Assembly (NCBI GenBank): GCA_027483505.1
Contig: JAIXUP010000014.1
Location: forward strand, 1 to 64,000
Direction of reading: 5' to 3'
Origin: Hyphomicrobiales bacterium
GTDB lineage: Bacteria > Pseudomonadota > Alphaproteobacteria > Rhizobiales > Beijerinckiaceae
DNA length: 64,000 bases
Part shown: piece by piece, positions 19,441 to 27,850 of the stretch
How the letters are laid out: the number at the start of each line of letters is the position of its first letter
Numbering within the stretch: position 1 is the first letter of the stretch
Program-made: the position numbers and the translations under genes
The notes under the pieces: model-generated
Told to the model about the DNA's origin: nothing
The model's database searches: none
What the model saw: only the letters and a program-made list of their open reading frames with translations

Positions 19441-20420
19441 TGGCCGATCTGATTCCGATCCTGTCCTATGTGACGTTCTTCCTGTGCTTTGCGGTGATTT
19501 TCGCCGTCATGGCGCTGGGGCTGAACCTGCAATGGGGCTTCACCGGGCTGTTCAATGTGGGCGTCGCCGGGTTCGTCGCGGTCGGCGCCTACACATCGGC
19601 CATCCTCACCGCGCCGCCCTATCCCGACAGCCTGGGCGGGTTCGGCCTTCCGGTTGCCGCCGGCTGGGTGGGCGCCATGATCATGTCCGGTCTGGTGGCG
19701 CTCGTGGTCGGCGTCGCGGCCCTGCGCCTGCGCCACGACTATCTCGCCATCACCACCTTCGGGGTTGCCGTGACTCTGCAACTGGTCGCGCTCAACGCGC
19801 GATGGCTGACGGGCGGCCCCTTCGGCCTGCAGTTCATCCCCAAGCCCTTTCAGGACCTGCTCGGAACCGGCCTCGCCTGGAACATGGCTTATCTCGCAAT
19901 GTCGCTGGCTGTGCTCGGCCTCGTCTATGTCGCATTGGAGAGACTGGTGAAAAGCCCGTTCGGCCGCGTCTTGCGGGCCATCCGCGAGGATGAGACCGCC
20001 GCAGAGGCGCTTGGCAAGCGTGCGTTTTCCTTCCGCCTGCAAAGCTTCGTCATCGGCTGCATGGTGATGGGTCTTGGCGGCGCGCTTTATGCCCATTTCG
20101 TCGGCTATATCGCCCCCGAGGATTTCCTGCCGATCCTCACCTTCCAGATCTGGACGATGCTGATCGTTGGCGGCTCGGGCAACAATCGTGGAGCGATCGC
20201 CGGCGCGCTGGCGGTCTGGCTGCTGTGGAGCCTGTCAGGCACGGTCCTGCGGCAGATCATTCCGCAATCGGAGCAGGCGCGGGGTGCGGCGCTGCAGATC
20301 GTGCTGATCGGCGTCATACTGGCTGCAATGCTGATATGGCGTCCGCGCGGCCTTGTCGGCGAGGTCATCGGCACCCCTGCCGGCAAGGACGAAAAAGGCA
20401 ATACGGGCAAGAAAGCCTAA
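19440..20420 (+). CDS. livM: HAAT ABC transporter permease (LivM-like)
   Basis: A 326-residue inner-membrane permease with the LivM pattern ALGLNLQWGFTGLFNVGVAGFVAVGAYTSA, the coupling loop SPFGRVLRAIREDETAAEALGKRAFSFRLQSFVIG and a final hydrophobic segment followed by a basic tail. It shares one base with livH. Its TAA stop overlaps the TAG stop of the convergent kinase gene. Confidence 0.93.
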   Translation: MADLIPILSYVTFFLCFAVIFAVMALGLNLQWGFTGLFNVGVAGFVAVGAYTSAILTAPPYPDSLGGFGLPVAAGWVGAMIMSGLVALVVGVAALRLRHDYLAITTFGVAVTLQLVALNARWLTGGPFGLQFIPKPFQDLLGTGLAWNMAYLAMSLAVLGLVYVALERLVKSPFGRVLRAIREDETAAEALGKRAFSFRLQSFVIGCMVMGLGGALYAHFVGYIAPEDFLPILTFQIWTMLIVGGSGNNRGAIAGALAVWLLWSLSGTVLRQIIPQSEQARGAALQIVLIGVILAAMLIWRPRGLVGEVIGTPAGKDEKGNTGKKA

Positions 20421-21676
20421 GCGCCCGTCAGCACCCGGGCCGCCTTCTCGTAAAAGTCGATCGTGCCGAAATTGCCTGACTTGAGCGCAAGGCACAGCCG
20501 CGCCTCGCCATGGCCAGCCACCGCAAGGGCCGGAACGCCAGGATCAATCTCCGGCCCGATGGCGAAGGCCGTGATGCCCAGCGCCGTGACGACAGCGCCG
20601 GATGTCTCGCCGCCGCCAACCGCGAGCCGCGTCACGCCCGCATCCCGCAGCCGGACGGCGACGCCGCCCATGAAATGCTCGATCGCCTCGGCCAGCCGCG
20701 TCTGGCCGTGGCGCTCCTGGCCGGCCTTGACCGCGTCGGGCGAGGCTGACGATGCGATCATCGGAAACGCGTCCAGATGCCGGAGCGCCCAATCGCAGGC
20801 ATGATCGACCGTCATCGTGCCCGCGATCACGTCGTCGCCGTTGATCCTGAGCACCGGATGGCTCTGGCCAAAGGCCGCCACCTGCGCCAGTGACTGCACG
20901 GAGCACGACCCCGACAGCGCGACAGCCGGCCCGCTTGCGCCGGCAAAGTGCGCGCCACCCCCGGCAAGGACGCCGCTGTTGCGGAAGTTGGCGGCAAGCC
21001 CGACAGCAATGCCGGAGCCGCCGGTGACCAGCCTGTCCTCTGCGATCGCGGCGCCGATGGCGACAAGGTCGTCGTCGTCGACGGCATCGGTCACCACCAG
21101 CCGCCGCCCCGCCGCCGCTTCCGCCGCCAGCGCGTCTGCAATCGGGCCAGGTCCGCGCCGCACGACGCCGTAGGGCACAAGCCCGACCTCGCCGCGGGTC
21201 TGACGCCGGAGCCAGCGCCGGATGTCGGGGTCGGTCATCGGCGTCAGCGGGTGGTGCCGCATGCCTGTCTCGGACAGGAGTTGGCCATTCACGAACAGAT
21301 GCCCCTGGAACAGCGTCCGCCCCGTCGCCGGAAAAACCGGACAGACGATGGCGATGCCGCCGAGCCGCGACAGCAAGGCTTCCGCGACCGGACCGATATT
21401 GCCTTCCGGGGTCGAATCGAAGGTCGAGCAATACTTGAACAGGATCTGGCGGCACCCCTGCGCCAGGAGCCAGTCCAGCGCGGCCAGCGACTGGCTGACG
21501 GCTGCGGCGGCAGGAATTGTCCGGCTCTTGAGCGAGACGACACCCGCCTCGCAGGTGGCAGGCGCCGGTTGGACCGGAACACCGACGAACTGGGTCGTCG
21601 CCATGCCGCCCTTGGCCAGCATGTTGGCAAGGTCGCTTGCCCCGGTGAAGTCATCCGCGATGCATCCCAGCAACAT
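20417..21676 (-). CDS. Four-carbon acid sugar kinase family protein (OtnK/DUF1537)
   Basis: A 419-residue kinase of the DUF1537 family. The N-terminal substrate domain starts LLGCIADDFTGASDLANMLAKGG and has LKYCSTFDSTPEGNIGP-type residues (KYCSTFDSTPEGNIGPV), while the C-terminal nucleotide domain shows LAVGGGETSGAVVTALGI. Characterised relatives phosphorylate 3-oxotetronates or related C4/C5 acids. The usual partners (class II aldolase OtnC, PdxA2, dehydrogenases) are missing here. It lies 59 bases after the Ntn-hydrolase gene on the same strand. Confidence 0.85.
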   Translation of the reverse strand: MLLGCIADDFTGASDLANMLAKGGMATTQFVGVPVQPAPATCEAGVVSLKSRTIPAAAAVSQSLAALDWLLAQGCRQILFKYCSTFDSTPEGNIGPVAEALLSRLGGIAIVCPVFPATGRTLFQGHLFVNGQLLSETGMRHHPLTPMTDPDIRRWLRRQTRGEVGLVPYGVVRRGPGPIADALAAEAAAGRRLVVTDAVDDDDLVAIGAAIAEDRLVTGGSGIAVGLAANFRNSGVLAGGGAHFAGASGPAVALSGSCSVQSLAQVAAFGQSHPVLRINGDDVIAGTMTVDHACDWALRHLDAFPMIASSASPDAVKAGQERHGQTRLAEAIEHFMGGVAVRLRDAGVTRLAVGGGETSGAVVTALGITAFAIGPEIDPGVPALAVAGHGEARLCLALKSGNFGTIDFYEKAARVLTGA

Positions 21677-21735
21677 GGCCTAATCCTCTTGTTCAGCCGT
21701 GTCCTGACGCGTCGCGCGGGCCTTTGCAAGCTGTC

Positions 21736-23409
21736 TCACGACAACGAGAAACGCACGCCGGCTCGGGCCAATCCGCCAGCGATGGCGACGGGAGTCCCGT
21801 CGGCCCGCCAGCAGGCCGCCCCGGTCATGATCCCGTCCGCAGCAAACGAGATCGCGCTCATGCCGCCGGCAATCCGGTTGACGCGGGCGATGCCATGGCC
21901 CCGCTCGGCGAGATCGTTCACGACGGCGTCGGAGAAGGCCGGCTCAAGTTCGATCGGCCCGCCCTCGCACCAGATACGGGGCGCTTCCACCGCCTCCTGT
22001 GTCGCCATGCCGTGGTCGATGAGGTTGACGATCGCCTGAAGCGCCGACGGAAAGATCCGGAGGCCGCCCGGCAGCCCGAGCGCGTGCAGGGCGCGTCCGT
22101 CCTTCAACACCATCATCGGCGCCATGGAGGTGAACACGCGCTTGCCCGGCTGGATGGACAGGGCGCGGCCAGGATGCGGATCGAAGTTCAGCATGTAGTT
22201 GTTGGCCAGCATGCCAGTGCCGGGGATCTGCACGCAGGCGCCGAACAGCCCGTTGATCGTCTGCGTCATGCTGACCACATTGCCGGACGCGTCGGCCACG
22301 GTGACATGGGTCGTGTCGGCGGACTCGCGCGGCGGCAGGCCGCTGGTCCAGCTTTGCGCGCGCCGCGTGTCAACGGCCGCCCGGCGTTCATCGCCATAGG
22401 CCTTGGAGATCAGCCGTTCGACCGGCACATCGACGAAATCCGGATCGGCTGTCGCCACGGCGCGGTCGGCAAAGGCGATCTTCATTGCCTCGGCCAGCAG
22501 ATGGACATTGTCGGCAGAGCCGAAGCCAAGCCCGCGCACATCGAAGCCTTCGAGCAGGTTGAGCATCTGGGCGATGTGGACGCCGCTCGAGGCGGGCGGC
22601 GGCGGCCCGACAATGTCATGGCCGCGATAGCGGCTGACGATCGCCTCGCGCTCGATCGGCCGATATCCGGCAAGGTCGCCCTCGCCAATCACGCCTCCCG
22701 CGCCCTGCACATGCCGGACAAGCGCCTCTCCCAGCGCGCCACGGCTGAGGGCCGCCAACCCTTGTTCCGCAACCAGCTTCAGGCTGCGCGCATAATCGGC
22801 CTGCACAAGGCGCGCCCCTGCCGCCAGCGGCTCGCCTGCGGGGCAGAACAGGGATGCCAGTCCCGGATCTCCTTTCAGGTCGCTCATGCAGTCGCGGATG
22901 CAGTCCGACAGATAGGGTGTCACCACGAAGCCGCCCTCGGCCAGCCTGATCGCAGGCGCGATCACCTCCGGCAGCGGCAGGGAGCCATAGCGCTCAAGGG
23001 CATGGAGCCAGCCTGCGAGAGCGCCGGGAACAGCGATCGCCAGCGCTCCGACCGCGTTGCGGCGCCCCTCGGTGTCGCGCGCATTGGGCAAACCATCACT
23101 GAGTGGCCTGAACATGTCAGGTCGCGCCGCAGCCGGAGCAGTGCTCAGGCCATCGACGATGACGTGCCGGCCTCCAGCCAGCCGCAGATGCGCCACGCCT
23201 CCGCCGAGCAGGCCGACCATCATCGGCTCGACGACAGTCAGGGCGAAAAGCGCCGCCACCGCAGCATCGATCGCATTGCCGCCCATCAGCAGCATCTGCG
23301 AACCCGCCGCCGAAGCCAGCGGATGGTTGGTCACGACCATGCCGCGCGAGCCGGTGGCTGACTGCTTCTCGCACTGGAACTTGGTCACAGCAAAGGGTCT
23401 GGATGCCAT
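21736..23409 (-). CDS. Gamma-glutamyltransferase-family Ntn hydrolase without signal peptide
   Basis: A 557-residue proenzyme of the GGT family. The large-subunit part has GMVVTNHPLASAAGSQMLLMGGNAIDAAVAALFALTVVEP; autocleavage is predicted before the first threonine of TTHVTVADASGNVVSMTQTINGLFG (near residue 365), giving the N-terminal nucleophile. The start at 23409 begins directly with MASRPFAVTKFQ, so no export signal is present, unlike periplasmic GGT; leaderless members such as oxamate amidohydrolase (HpxW) act in the cytoplasm. With the amidohydrolase, transporters and kinase nearby, an amide-bond hydrolase in a catabolic route is likely. Confidence 0.85.
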   Translation of the reverse strand: MASRPFAVTKFQCEKQSATGSRGMVVTNHPLASAAGSQMLLMGGNAIDAAVAALFALTVVEPMMVGLLGGGVAHLRLAGGRHVIVDGLSTAPAAARPDMFRPLSDGLPNARDTEGRRNAVGALAIAVPGALAGWLHALERYGSLPLPEVIAPAIRLAEGGFVVTPYLSDCIRDCMSDLKGDPGLASLFCPAGEPLAAGARLVQADYARSLKLVAEQGLAALSRGALGEALVRHVQGAGGVIGEGDLAGYRPIEREAIVSRYRGHDIVGPPPPASSGVHIAQMLNLLEGFDVRGLGFGSADNVHLLAEAMKIAFADRAVATADPDFVDVPVERLISKAYGDERRAAVDTRRAQSWTSGLPPRESADTTHVTVADASGNVVSMTQTINGLFGACVQIPGTGMLANNYMLNFDPHPGRALSIQPGKRVFTSMAPMMVLKDGRALHALGLPGGLRIFPSALQAIVNLIDHGMATQEAVEAPRIWCEGGPIELEPAFSDAVVNDLAERGHGIARVNRIAGGMSAISFAADGIMTGAACWRADGTPVAIAGGLARAGVRFSLS

Positions 23410-23619
23410 CCCTGTGGTCTTTCCTGAACGTCGGCCCCGACTATGCGTCGCCTCCTCCGCATCTGGCACTGCCGGTGCCGGATGCGCAACATGTGCCGGC
23501 TGCATGCATGCGGCGCGGGCAGAGGCGCAGGAAGCGGTTTGACGCTGGCCTCGTCACCGCCCCCGTCTGCCCATTTGTCAGGCAGGAACGTCCACAGCTG
23601 ACATCGAACCTACACATAA

Positions 23620-23637
23620 CCGTCATTCAATCGTCTT
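23620..23637 (+). promoter_or_regulatory. Putative Pho box upstream of phnC
   Basis: Two heptamers, CCGTCAT and TCGTCTT, are spaced 11 bases start to start, as in PhoB boxes (consensus CTGTCAT-N4-CTGTCAT). By eye 12 of 18 positions fit the consensus. It lies 44 bases before the phnC start in the 271-base divergent region with the Ntn-hydrolase gene; nothing else was recognised in that region. Confidence 0.45.
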
Positions 23638-23680
23638 GCAGCCCTCCTAAATCCGGTGCGCAGTCGGTCAGGAGCGCCTC

Positions 23681-24487
23681 ATGCTGGAACTGAACAATGT
23701 CACCCGGCAGTTTGGCCAGAAGCGCGCCGTCGATGATGTGACGCTGAAAATCGAGCCGGGCAGCTTCGTCGGCATCATTGGCCGGTCAGGAGCCGGCAAG
23801 TCGACGCTCCTGCGGATGATCAACCGGCTGCTCGACACCTCGTCAGGGTCGATGACCTGGAATGGCAACGATGTCGGCGCGCTCAAGGGAGCGGAGTTGC
23901 GGGCCTGGCGCAGGCGCTGCGCCATGGTGTTCCAGCAGTTCAACATCGTCGGTCGTCTCGACGTTCTGACCAACGTGCTGATGGGCCGCCTCAACCACAC
24001 ATCCCAGATGCGGTCCCTGCTCAAGCTGTGGAGCGCCGAGGGCAAGGCCATCGCCATCTCCGCGCTCGAAATGTTCGACATGACCACGCTTGCTGCGCAG
24101 CGCGCCGAGTCCCTGTCGGGCGGCCAGCAGCAGCGCGTCGCCATCGCCCGCGCGCTGGTGCAGGAGCCGGAGATCATTCTGGCGGATGAGCCGATCGCCT
24201 CGCTCGATCCGCGCAACACCAAGATCGTGATGGACAGCCTGCTGAGGCTGAACAAGCATTTCGGCATCACCGTGATCTGCAACCTGCATGATCTGGATAT
24301 CGCCAAGGATTACTGCACCCGGCTGGTCGGCATGGCCCAGGGCCGCGTCGTTTTCGACGGCGCGCCGGACACGCTCGACGAACTGGCCGCACGCGAGCTT
24401 TACGGCCTCGAAGCGCATGAGGCCATGACCGTTCTGCCACCGACCCATGCGGGCGTTGGCGCACAGCCGCTTCCTGCGGTTGCCTGA
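23681..24487 (+). CDS. phnC: Phosphonate ABC transporter ATP-binding protein
   Basis: A 268-residue ATPase typical of PhnC: Walker [32 protein letters not shown] (the PhnC-specific Q-loop text), signature LSGGQQQR, Walker [13 protein letters not shown] and switch histidine in NLHDLD. A CAGGAGCG ribosome site precedes the ATG. First gene of phnCDEE. Confidence 0.95.
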   Translation: MLELNNVTRQFGQKRAVDDVTLKIEPGSFVGIIGRSGAGKSTLLRMINRLLDTSSGSMTWNGNDVGALKGAELRAWRRRCAMVFQQFNIVGRLDVLTNVLMGRLNHTSQMRSLLKLWSAEGKAIAISALEMFDMTTLAAQRAESLSGGQQQRVAIARALVQEPEIILADEPIASLDPRNTKIVMDSLLRLNKHFGITVICNLHDLDIAKDYCTRLVGMAQGRVVFDGAPDTLDELAARELYGLEAHEAMTVLPPTHAGVGAQPLPAVA

Positions 24488-24490
24488 ACC

Positions 24491-24508
24491 GGCGGGCCAG
24501 CCGCCCGC
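24491..24508 (+). other. GC-rich hairpin between phnC and phnD
   Basis: Arms GCGGGC and GCCCGC with a 5-base loop follow the phnC stop. There is no T-run, so it is more likely an mRNA-stability element than a terminator. Confidence 0.25.
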
Positions 24509-24550
24509 TTGTCCCCTGACTGACGACTGAACCCGATCAAGGAGCCACCG

Positions 24551-25471
24551 ATGATCTCCCGCCGCCTCATGCTTGGCCTCGCCGCTGGCGTTGCCGCTCT
24601 TGCCACCGCTTCCGGCGCCTTCGCGCAGGACTGGAAAGCCCGCTATCCTGAACTCGTCTACGCCGTCGTGCCCGCCGAGAATGCCTCTGGCGTGACCGAA
24701 CGCCAGGGCGCGTGGATGGAGTATCTCTCCCAGCAGCTCGGCGTGAAGGTCACGCTGCGCATCGCCTCAGACTATGCAGCCGTCATCGAAGGTCAGCGCG
24801 CCGGCACCATCCACATCGGCGACTACGGCCCGTCTTCCTATGTCCGCGCCCACACCGTCACCAATGGCGGCGTGGAAGCTTTTGCATCGATGCGCGCCGT
24901 CGACGGCTCGACCGGCTACTTCTCGGTCGCCTATGCAAAGGCCAGCAACCCGGCCACCAAGCTGGAGGATTTCAAGGGCAAGAACCTGTGCCTCGTCGAC
25001 CCGAACTCGACCTCGGGCTTCAATGTTCCGATGTACGCCATGACCAAGGCCGGCATCGAGCCTGACAAGTTCTTCGGCAAGATGGTCAACGCGGGCAGCC
25101 ATGAGAACGCCGTCATGGCCGTTCAGCAGGGCACCTGCGATGTCGCCTTCAACTGGTGGAACTCGGAGGACGACTCCAACCTGACCCGCATGGCCAACAA
25201 GGGCATGGTCAAGGTCGCCGACTTCAAGACGGTATTCCGCTCGGAGAAGATCCCTGGCTCGCCTTACGCTTACCTCGCGTCGCTGCCTGCTGACCTTAAG
25301 GCCGCCATCCGTACGGCCTTCTTTGATGCACCGACCAAGGGCAAGGCCGCCTTCGACCGCCTCTCCGATGGCAAGTCTCCCGGCTTCGCGCCCGCCGTCC
25401 ATGCCGACTATCAGGTGACCATCGAACTGCAGAAGTTCGTTGATGACCTGCGCAAGAAGCGCGGCTCCTGA
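24551..25471 (+). CDS. phnD: Phosphonate ABC transporter solute-binding protein
   Basis: A 306-residue periplasmic protein with a signal peptide (MISRRLMLGLAAGVAALATASGAFAQ) and the PhnD fold signatures: YAVVPAENASGVTERQGAWMEYLSQQLGVKVTL, HIGDYGPSSYVRA, and LCLVDPNSTSGFNVPMYAMTKAGI. AAGGAG lies before the ATG. It captures phosphonates or phosphonate/phosphate for the two PhnE permeases. It is followed by a strong terminator before phnE. Confidence 0.95.
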   Translation: MISRRLMLGLAAGVAALATASGAFAQDWKARYPELVYAVVPAENASGVTERQGAWMEYLSQQLGVKVTLRIASDYAAVIEGQRAGTIHIGDYGPSSYVRAHTVTNGGVEAFASMRAVDGSTGYFSVAYAKASNPATKLEDFKGKNLCLVDPNSTSGFNVPMYAMTKAGIEPDKFFGKMVNAGSHENAVMAVQQGTCDVAFNWWNSEDDSNLTRMANKGMVKVADFKTVFRSEKIPGSPYAYLASLPADLKAAIRTAFFDAPTKGKAAFDRLSDGKSPGFAPAVHADYQVTIELQKFVDDLRKKRGS

Positions 25472-25487
25472 GCTTTTTTGCACGACA

Positions 25488-25524
25488 GGGCGTCATCCCT
25501 CAGCGGATGACGCCCCCTTTTTTT
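25488..25524 (+). terminator. Intrinsic terminator/attenuator between phnD and phnE
   Basis: A perfect 11-bp stem (GGGCGTCATCC / GGATGACGCCC) with a 6-base loop is followed by CC and seven T residues, 16 bases after the phnD stop and 28 bases before phnE. It should stop a share of transcripts so that phnCD mRNA exceeds phnE mRNA. Confidence 0.88.
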
Positions 25525-25552
25525 CTGCCGACGTCCCGTCAGCGAGACACAC

Positions 25553-26440
25553 ATGGCCAGCGCCGTCACCCGCCTTCCTGATGATCAGCTTTTCAGCCTT
25601 TCGGCCGGCTATCGCGCCGAGATGGCGGCCAAGCGACGCACAACCATCATCGGCATCGCCGTCATCCTCGCCTGCACCGTCGTGGCGGGTTGGGTCGCGG
25701 AAGTCGACATCCGCAAGTTTCTGGCCAACGCCTATCGCTTCACCGACTATCTCGGCCGCATCTTCTATCTGGACACCGGCAAGCACGTGTTCACGGACGT
25801 CGGCGAGTGGTTCTGGGGTCTTCACAAGTGGACGAAGCAACTGCTCGACACGCTGCTGATCGCCTATCTCGGGACCCTGTTTGGCGCGATAGCGGCATTC
25901 CTGCTCTGCTTCGCCGCCTCCGCCAACCTGGCGACCAATCCGGCCCAACGCTTTTTCGCACGCCGCTTTCTCGAATTCTGCCGCACCGTTCCCGAGATCG
26001 TCTTTGCGCTGATCTTCGTGGTCGCTTTCGGGCTCGGGCCGGTGCCCGGCGTGCTGGCCATCATGATTCATACGCTGGGGGCGCTCGGCAAGCTGTTCGC
26101 GGAGGTCGTCGAGAACATCGACATGAAGCCTGTCGAAGGCGCGATCGCCAGCGGCGCGACCCGCTGGCAGGCCATCCGTTACGCCGTCGTGCCGCAGGTC
26201 CTGTCAAATTTTGCCAGCTACGGATTGCTCCGCTTCGAGATCAACGTGCGTGGCGCGTCCGTCATGGGCTTTGTCGGCGCCGGCGGCATCGGGCAGGACC
26301 TGATCGAGTCGATCCGCAAGTTCTACTACTCCGATGTCTCCGCCATCCTGCTGCTGATCATCGCAACGGTCATGATCATCGACATGGTCACAGAGCGCAT
26401 CCGTCACAACCTCCTGACCATGGACAGGGGCAGAAAGTGA
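25553..26440 (+). CDS. phnE: Phosphonate ABC transporter permease 1
   Basis: A 295-residue inner-membrane permease with a cytoplasmic N-terminus, an early membrane segment (RTTIIGIAVILACTVVAGWVAEV) and the PhnE core FCRTVPEIVFALIFVVAFGLGPVPGVLAIMIHTLGALGKLFAEVVE, EGAIASGATRWQAIRYAVVPQVL and MGFVGAGGIGQDLIESI. It probably forms a heterodimer with the second permease gene that follows immediately. Confidence 0.94.
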   Translation: MASAVTRLPDDQLFSLSAGYRAEMAAKRRTTIIGIAVILACTVVAGWVAEVDIRKFLANAYRFTDYLGRIFYLDTGKHVFTDVGEWFWGLHKWTKQLLDTLLIAYLGTLFGAIAAFLLCFAASANLATNPAQRFFARRFLEFCRTVPEIVFALIFVVAFGLGPVPGVLAIMIHTLGALGKLFAEVVENIDMKPVEGAIASGATRWQAIRYAVVPQVLSNFASYGLLRFEINVRGASVMGFVGAGGIGQDLIESIRKFYYSDVSAILLLIIATVMIIDMVTERIRHNLLTMDRGRK

Positions 26441-26448
26441 GCGGGCAC

Positions 26449-27315
26449 ATGACGACCCCATCCGGCAAGCGCACGTTCTTTCCCGATCAGTCGGCTGTCA
26501 GGCAGCGTCACGCCGCCCTGATCGCCGGTTCACCGCGCGCAAAGATCGTCACCATCGGCGTGATTGCGCTGATGGCCGCCGTAGCCCTGTTCGCCTTGCT
26601 GCGGCTGGACTTCTCCATCGCGCGTCTCGGTTCGGGCATCGTCCAACTGGGCACGTTCCTCAGCCTGATGGTTCCGCCGACCCCTGGCACGCAGCTGATG
26701 AGCCTGCTCAAGGCTCTCGCCGAAACAGTGGCGATCGCCTTTCTTGGCACGTTGCTGGCCGCAATTCTCTCGATCCCGATGGGCTTCCTCGCCGCCCGCA
26801 ACGTCATGGCCAACCGCATCGTGCAGTTTTTGGCCCGCCGCTTCTCGGATTCGATCCGCGGCGTCGACACGCTGATCTGGGCCCTGATCTGGATCAACGT
26901 CGTCGGGCTGGGGCCTTTCGCAGGCGTGCTGGCAATCATGACCAGCGACATCGGTTCGTTCTCCAAGCTCTATTCGGAGGCGATCGAGGCGGTCGACGGC
27001 AAGCCCGGCGAAGGTGTGGTCTCGACCGGCGGCTCGAAGTGGCATGCGATCCGCTTCGGCATCGTGCCGCAGGTCATGCCGGTGCTGCTGAGCCAGATCC
27101 TCTACTATTTCGAATCCAACACGCGCTCGGCCACCATCATCGGCATCGTGGGAGCTGGAGGCATCGGTCTTTACCTGGCCGAACAGATCCGAACCTATGA
27201 GTGGGACCAGGTCGCGTTTATCATCCTGATGATTCTGGTGACGGTCGCCGTCATCGATTTCATCTCGTCGCGCCTGCGTCTGTCAATTGTTGGGCAAAGA
27301 GCCGGATCTCTTTGA
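26449..27315 (+). CDS. phnE2: Phosphonate ABC transporter permease 2
   Basis: A 288-residue second PhnE permease with the same core in diverged form (DSIRGVDTLIWALIWINVVGLGPFAGVLAIMTSDIGSFSKLYSEAIE; IGIVGAGGIGLYLAEQI). I use the ATG at 26449; a GTG at 26437, overlapping the phnE stop as GTGA and preceded by AGGGG, is an equally good start and would add four residues. Last gene of the phnCDEE unit. Confidence 0.93.
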   Translation: MTTPSGKRTFFPDQSAVRQRHAALIAGSPRAKIVTIGVIALMAAVALFALLRLDFSIARLGSGIVQLGTFLSLMVPPTPGTQLMSLLKALAETVAIAFLGTLLAAILSIPMGFLAARNVMANRIVQFLARRFSDSIRGVDTLIWALIWINVVGLGPFAGVLAIMTSDIGSFSKLYSEAIEAVDGKPGEGVVSTGGSKWHAIRFGIVPQVMPVLLSQILYYFESNTRSATIIGIVGAGGIGLYLAEQIRTYEWDQVAFIILMILVTVAVIDFISSRLRLSIVGQRAGSL

Positions 27316-27318
27316 GAT

Positions 27319-27336
27319 TTGTCACCAAGTTGTCAT
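27319..27336 (+). promoter_or_regulatory. Putative Pho box upstream of phnG
   Basis: The direct repeat TTGTCAC-N4-TTGTCAT has 11-base spacing and 13 of 18 matches by eye to the CTGTCAT-N4-CTGTCAT PhoB consensus. It starts 4 bases after the phnE2 stop and ends 43 bases before the phnG ATG, so the C-P lyase genes probably have their own PhoB-dependent promoter. Confidence 0.6.
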
Positions 27337-27379
27337 TTTGGACTGCGACATCGCAGCTTCCAATGCGAGACCATTCGAC

Positions 27380-27850
27380 ATGAGCGAGCCCGCTGACCCG
27401 GACCTGATCGAAGCCCGCCGCCGGGCCATGGGCCTGTTCGCGCGCGCGACGGAAGCCGAACTGCGCGAGCCCTTGCAGCAGCATTGGCCGGACCATGGCG
27501 CGCGCGATCTGAAGCCCGTTGAAGCGGGGCTCGTCATGCTGCGGGGCCGCACGGGCGGCGACGGCGCTGCCTTCAATCTCGGCGAGGCCAGCGTCACCCG
27601 CGCCGTTGTCGAACTGCCGACAGGCGAACGCGGTTTCGGCCATGTGCTGGGGCGTCATCCCGCCAGGGCGCGCCTTGCCGCGGTGGCCGATGCCCTCTGG
27701 CAAAGTGAAGCGGCGCGCACATTGGTCCAGGCGGCAATTCTGTCGCCGATCGCAACCCGCCTTTCCGCGGAAAAAGGCAGGCACCAGACAGAGACGGCGG
27801 CGACACGGGTGGATTTCTTCACCATGGTTCGCGGCGAGGATGCGGCATGA
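27380..27850 (+). CDS. phnG: C-P lyase subunit PhnG
   Basis: A 156-residue cytoplasmic subunit of the PhnGHIJ core that joins MgATP-derived ribose triphosphate to the phosphonate and cleaves the C-P bond. Family signatures are ARATEAELREPLQQHW, GLVMLRGRTGGDGAAFNLGEASVTRAVVEL and GHVLGRHPARARLAAVADAL. It begins at the ATG 27380, downstream of the Pho-box-like element, and overlaps phnH by 4 bases. Confidence 0.95.
   Translation: MSEPADPDLIEARRRAMGLFARATEAELREPLQQHWPDHGARDLKPVEAGLVMLRGRTGGDGAAFNLGEASVTRAVVELPTGERGFGHVLGRHPARARLAAVADALWQSEAARTLVQAAILSPIATRLSAEKGRHQTETAATRVDFFTMVRGEDAA

Noticed and set aside
25690-26448. N-terminal extension of phnE2 into phnE
   Set aside because: The extension is out of frame with phnE text and consists of arginine-rich shadow sequence; an ATG at 26449 or GTG at 26437 fits the family.
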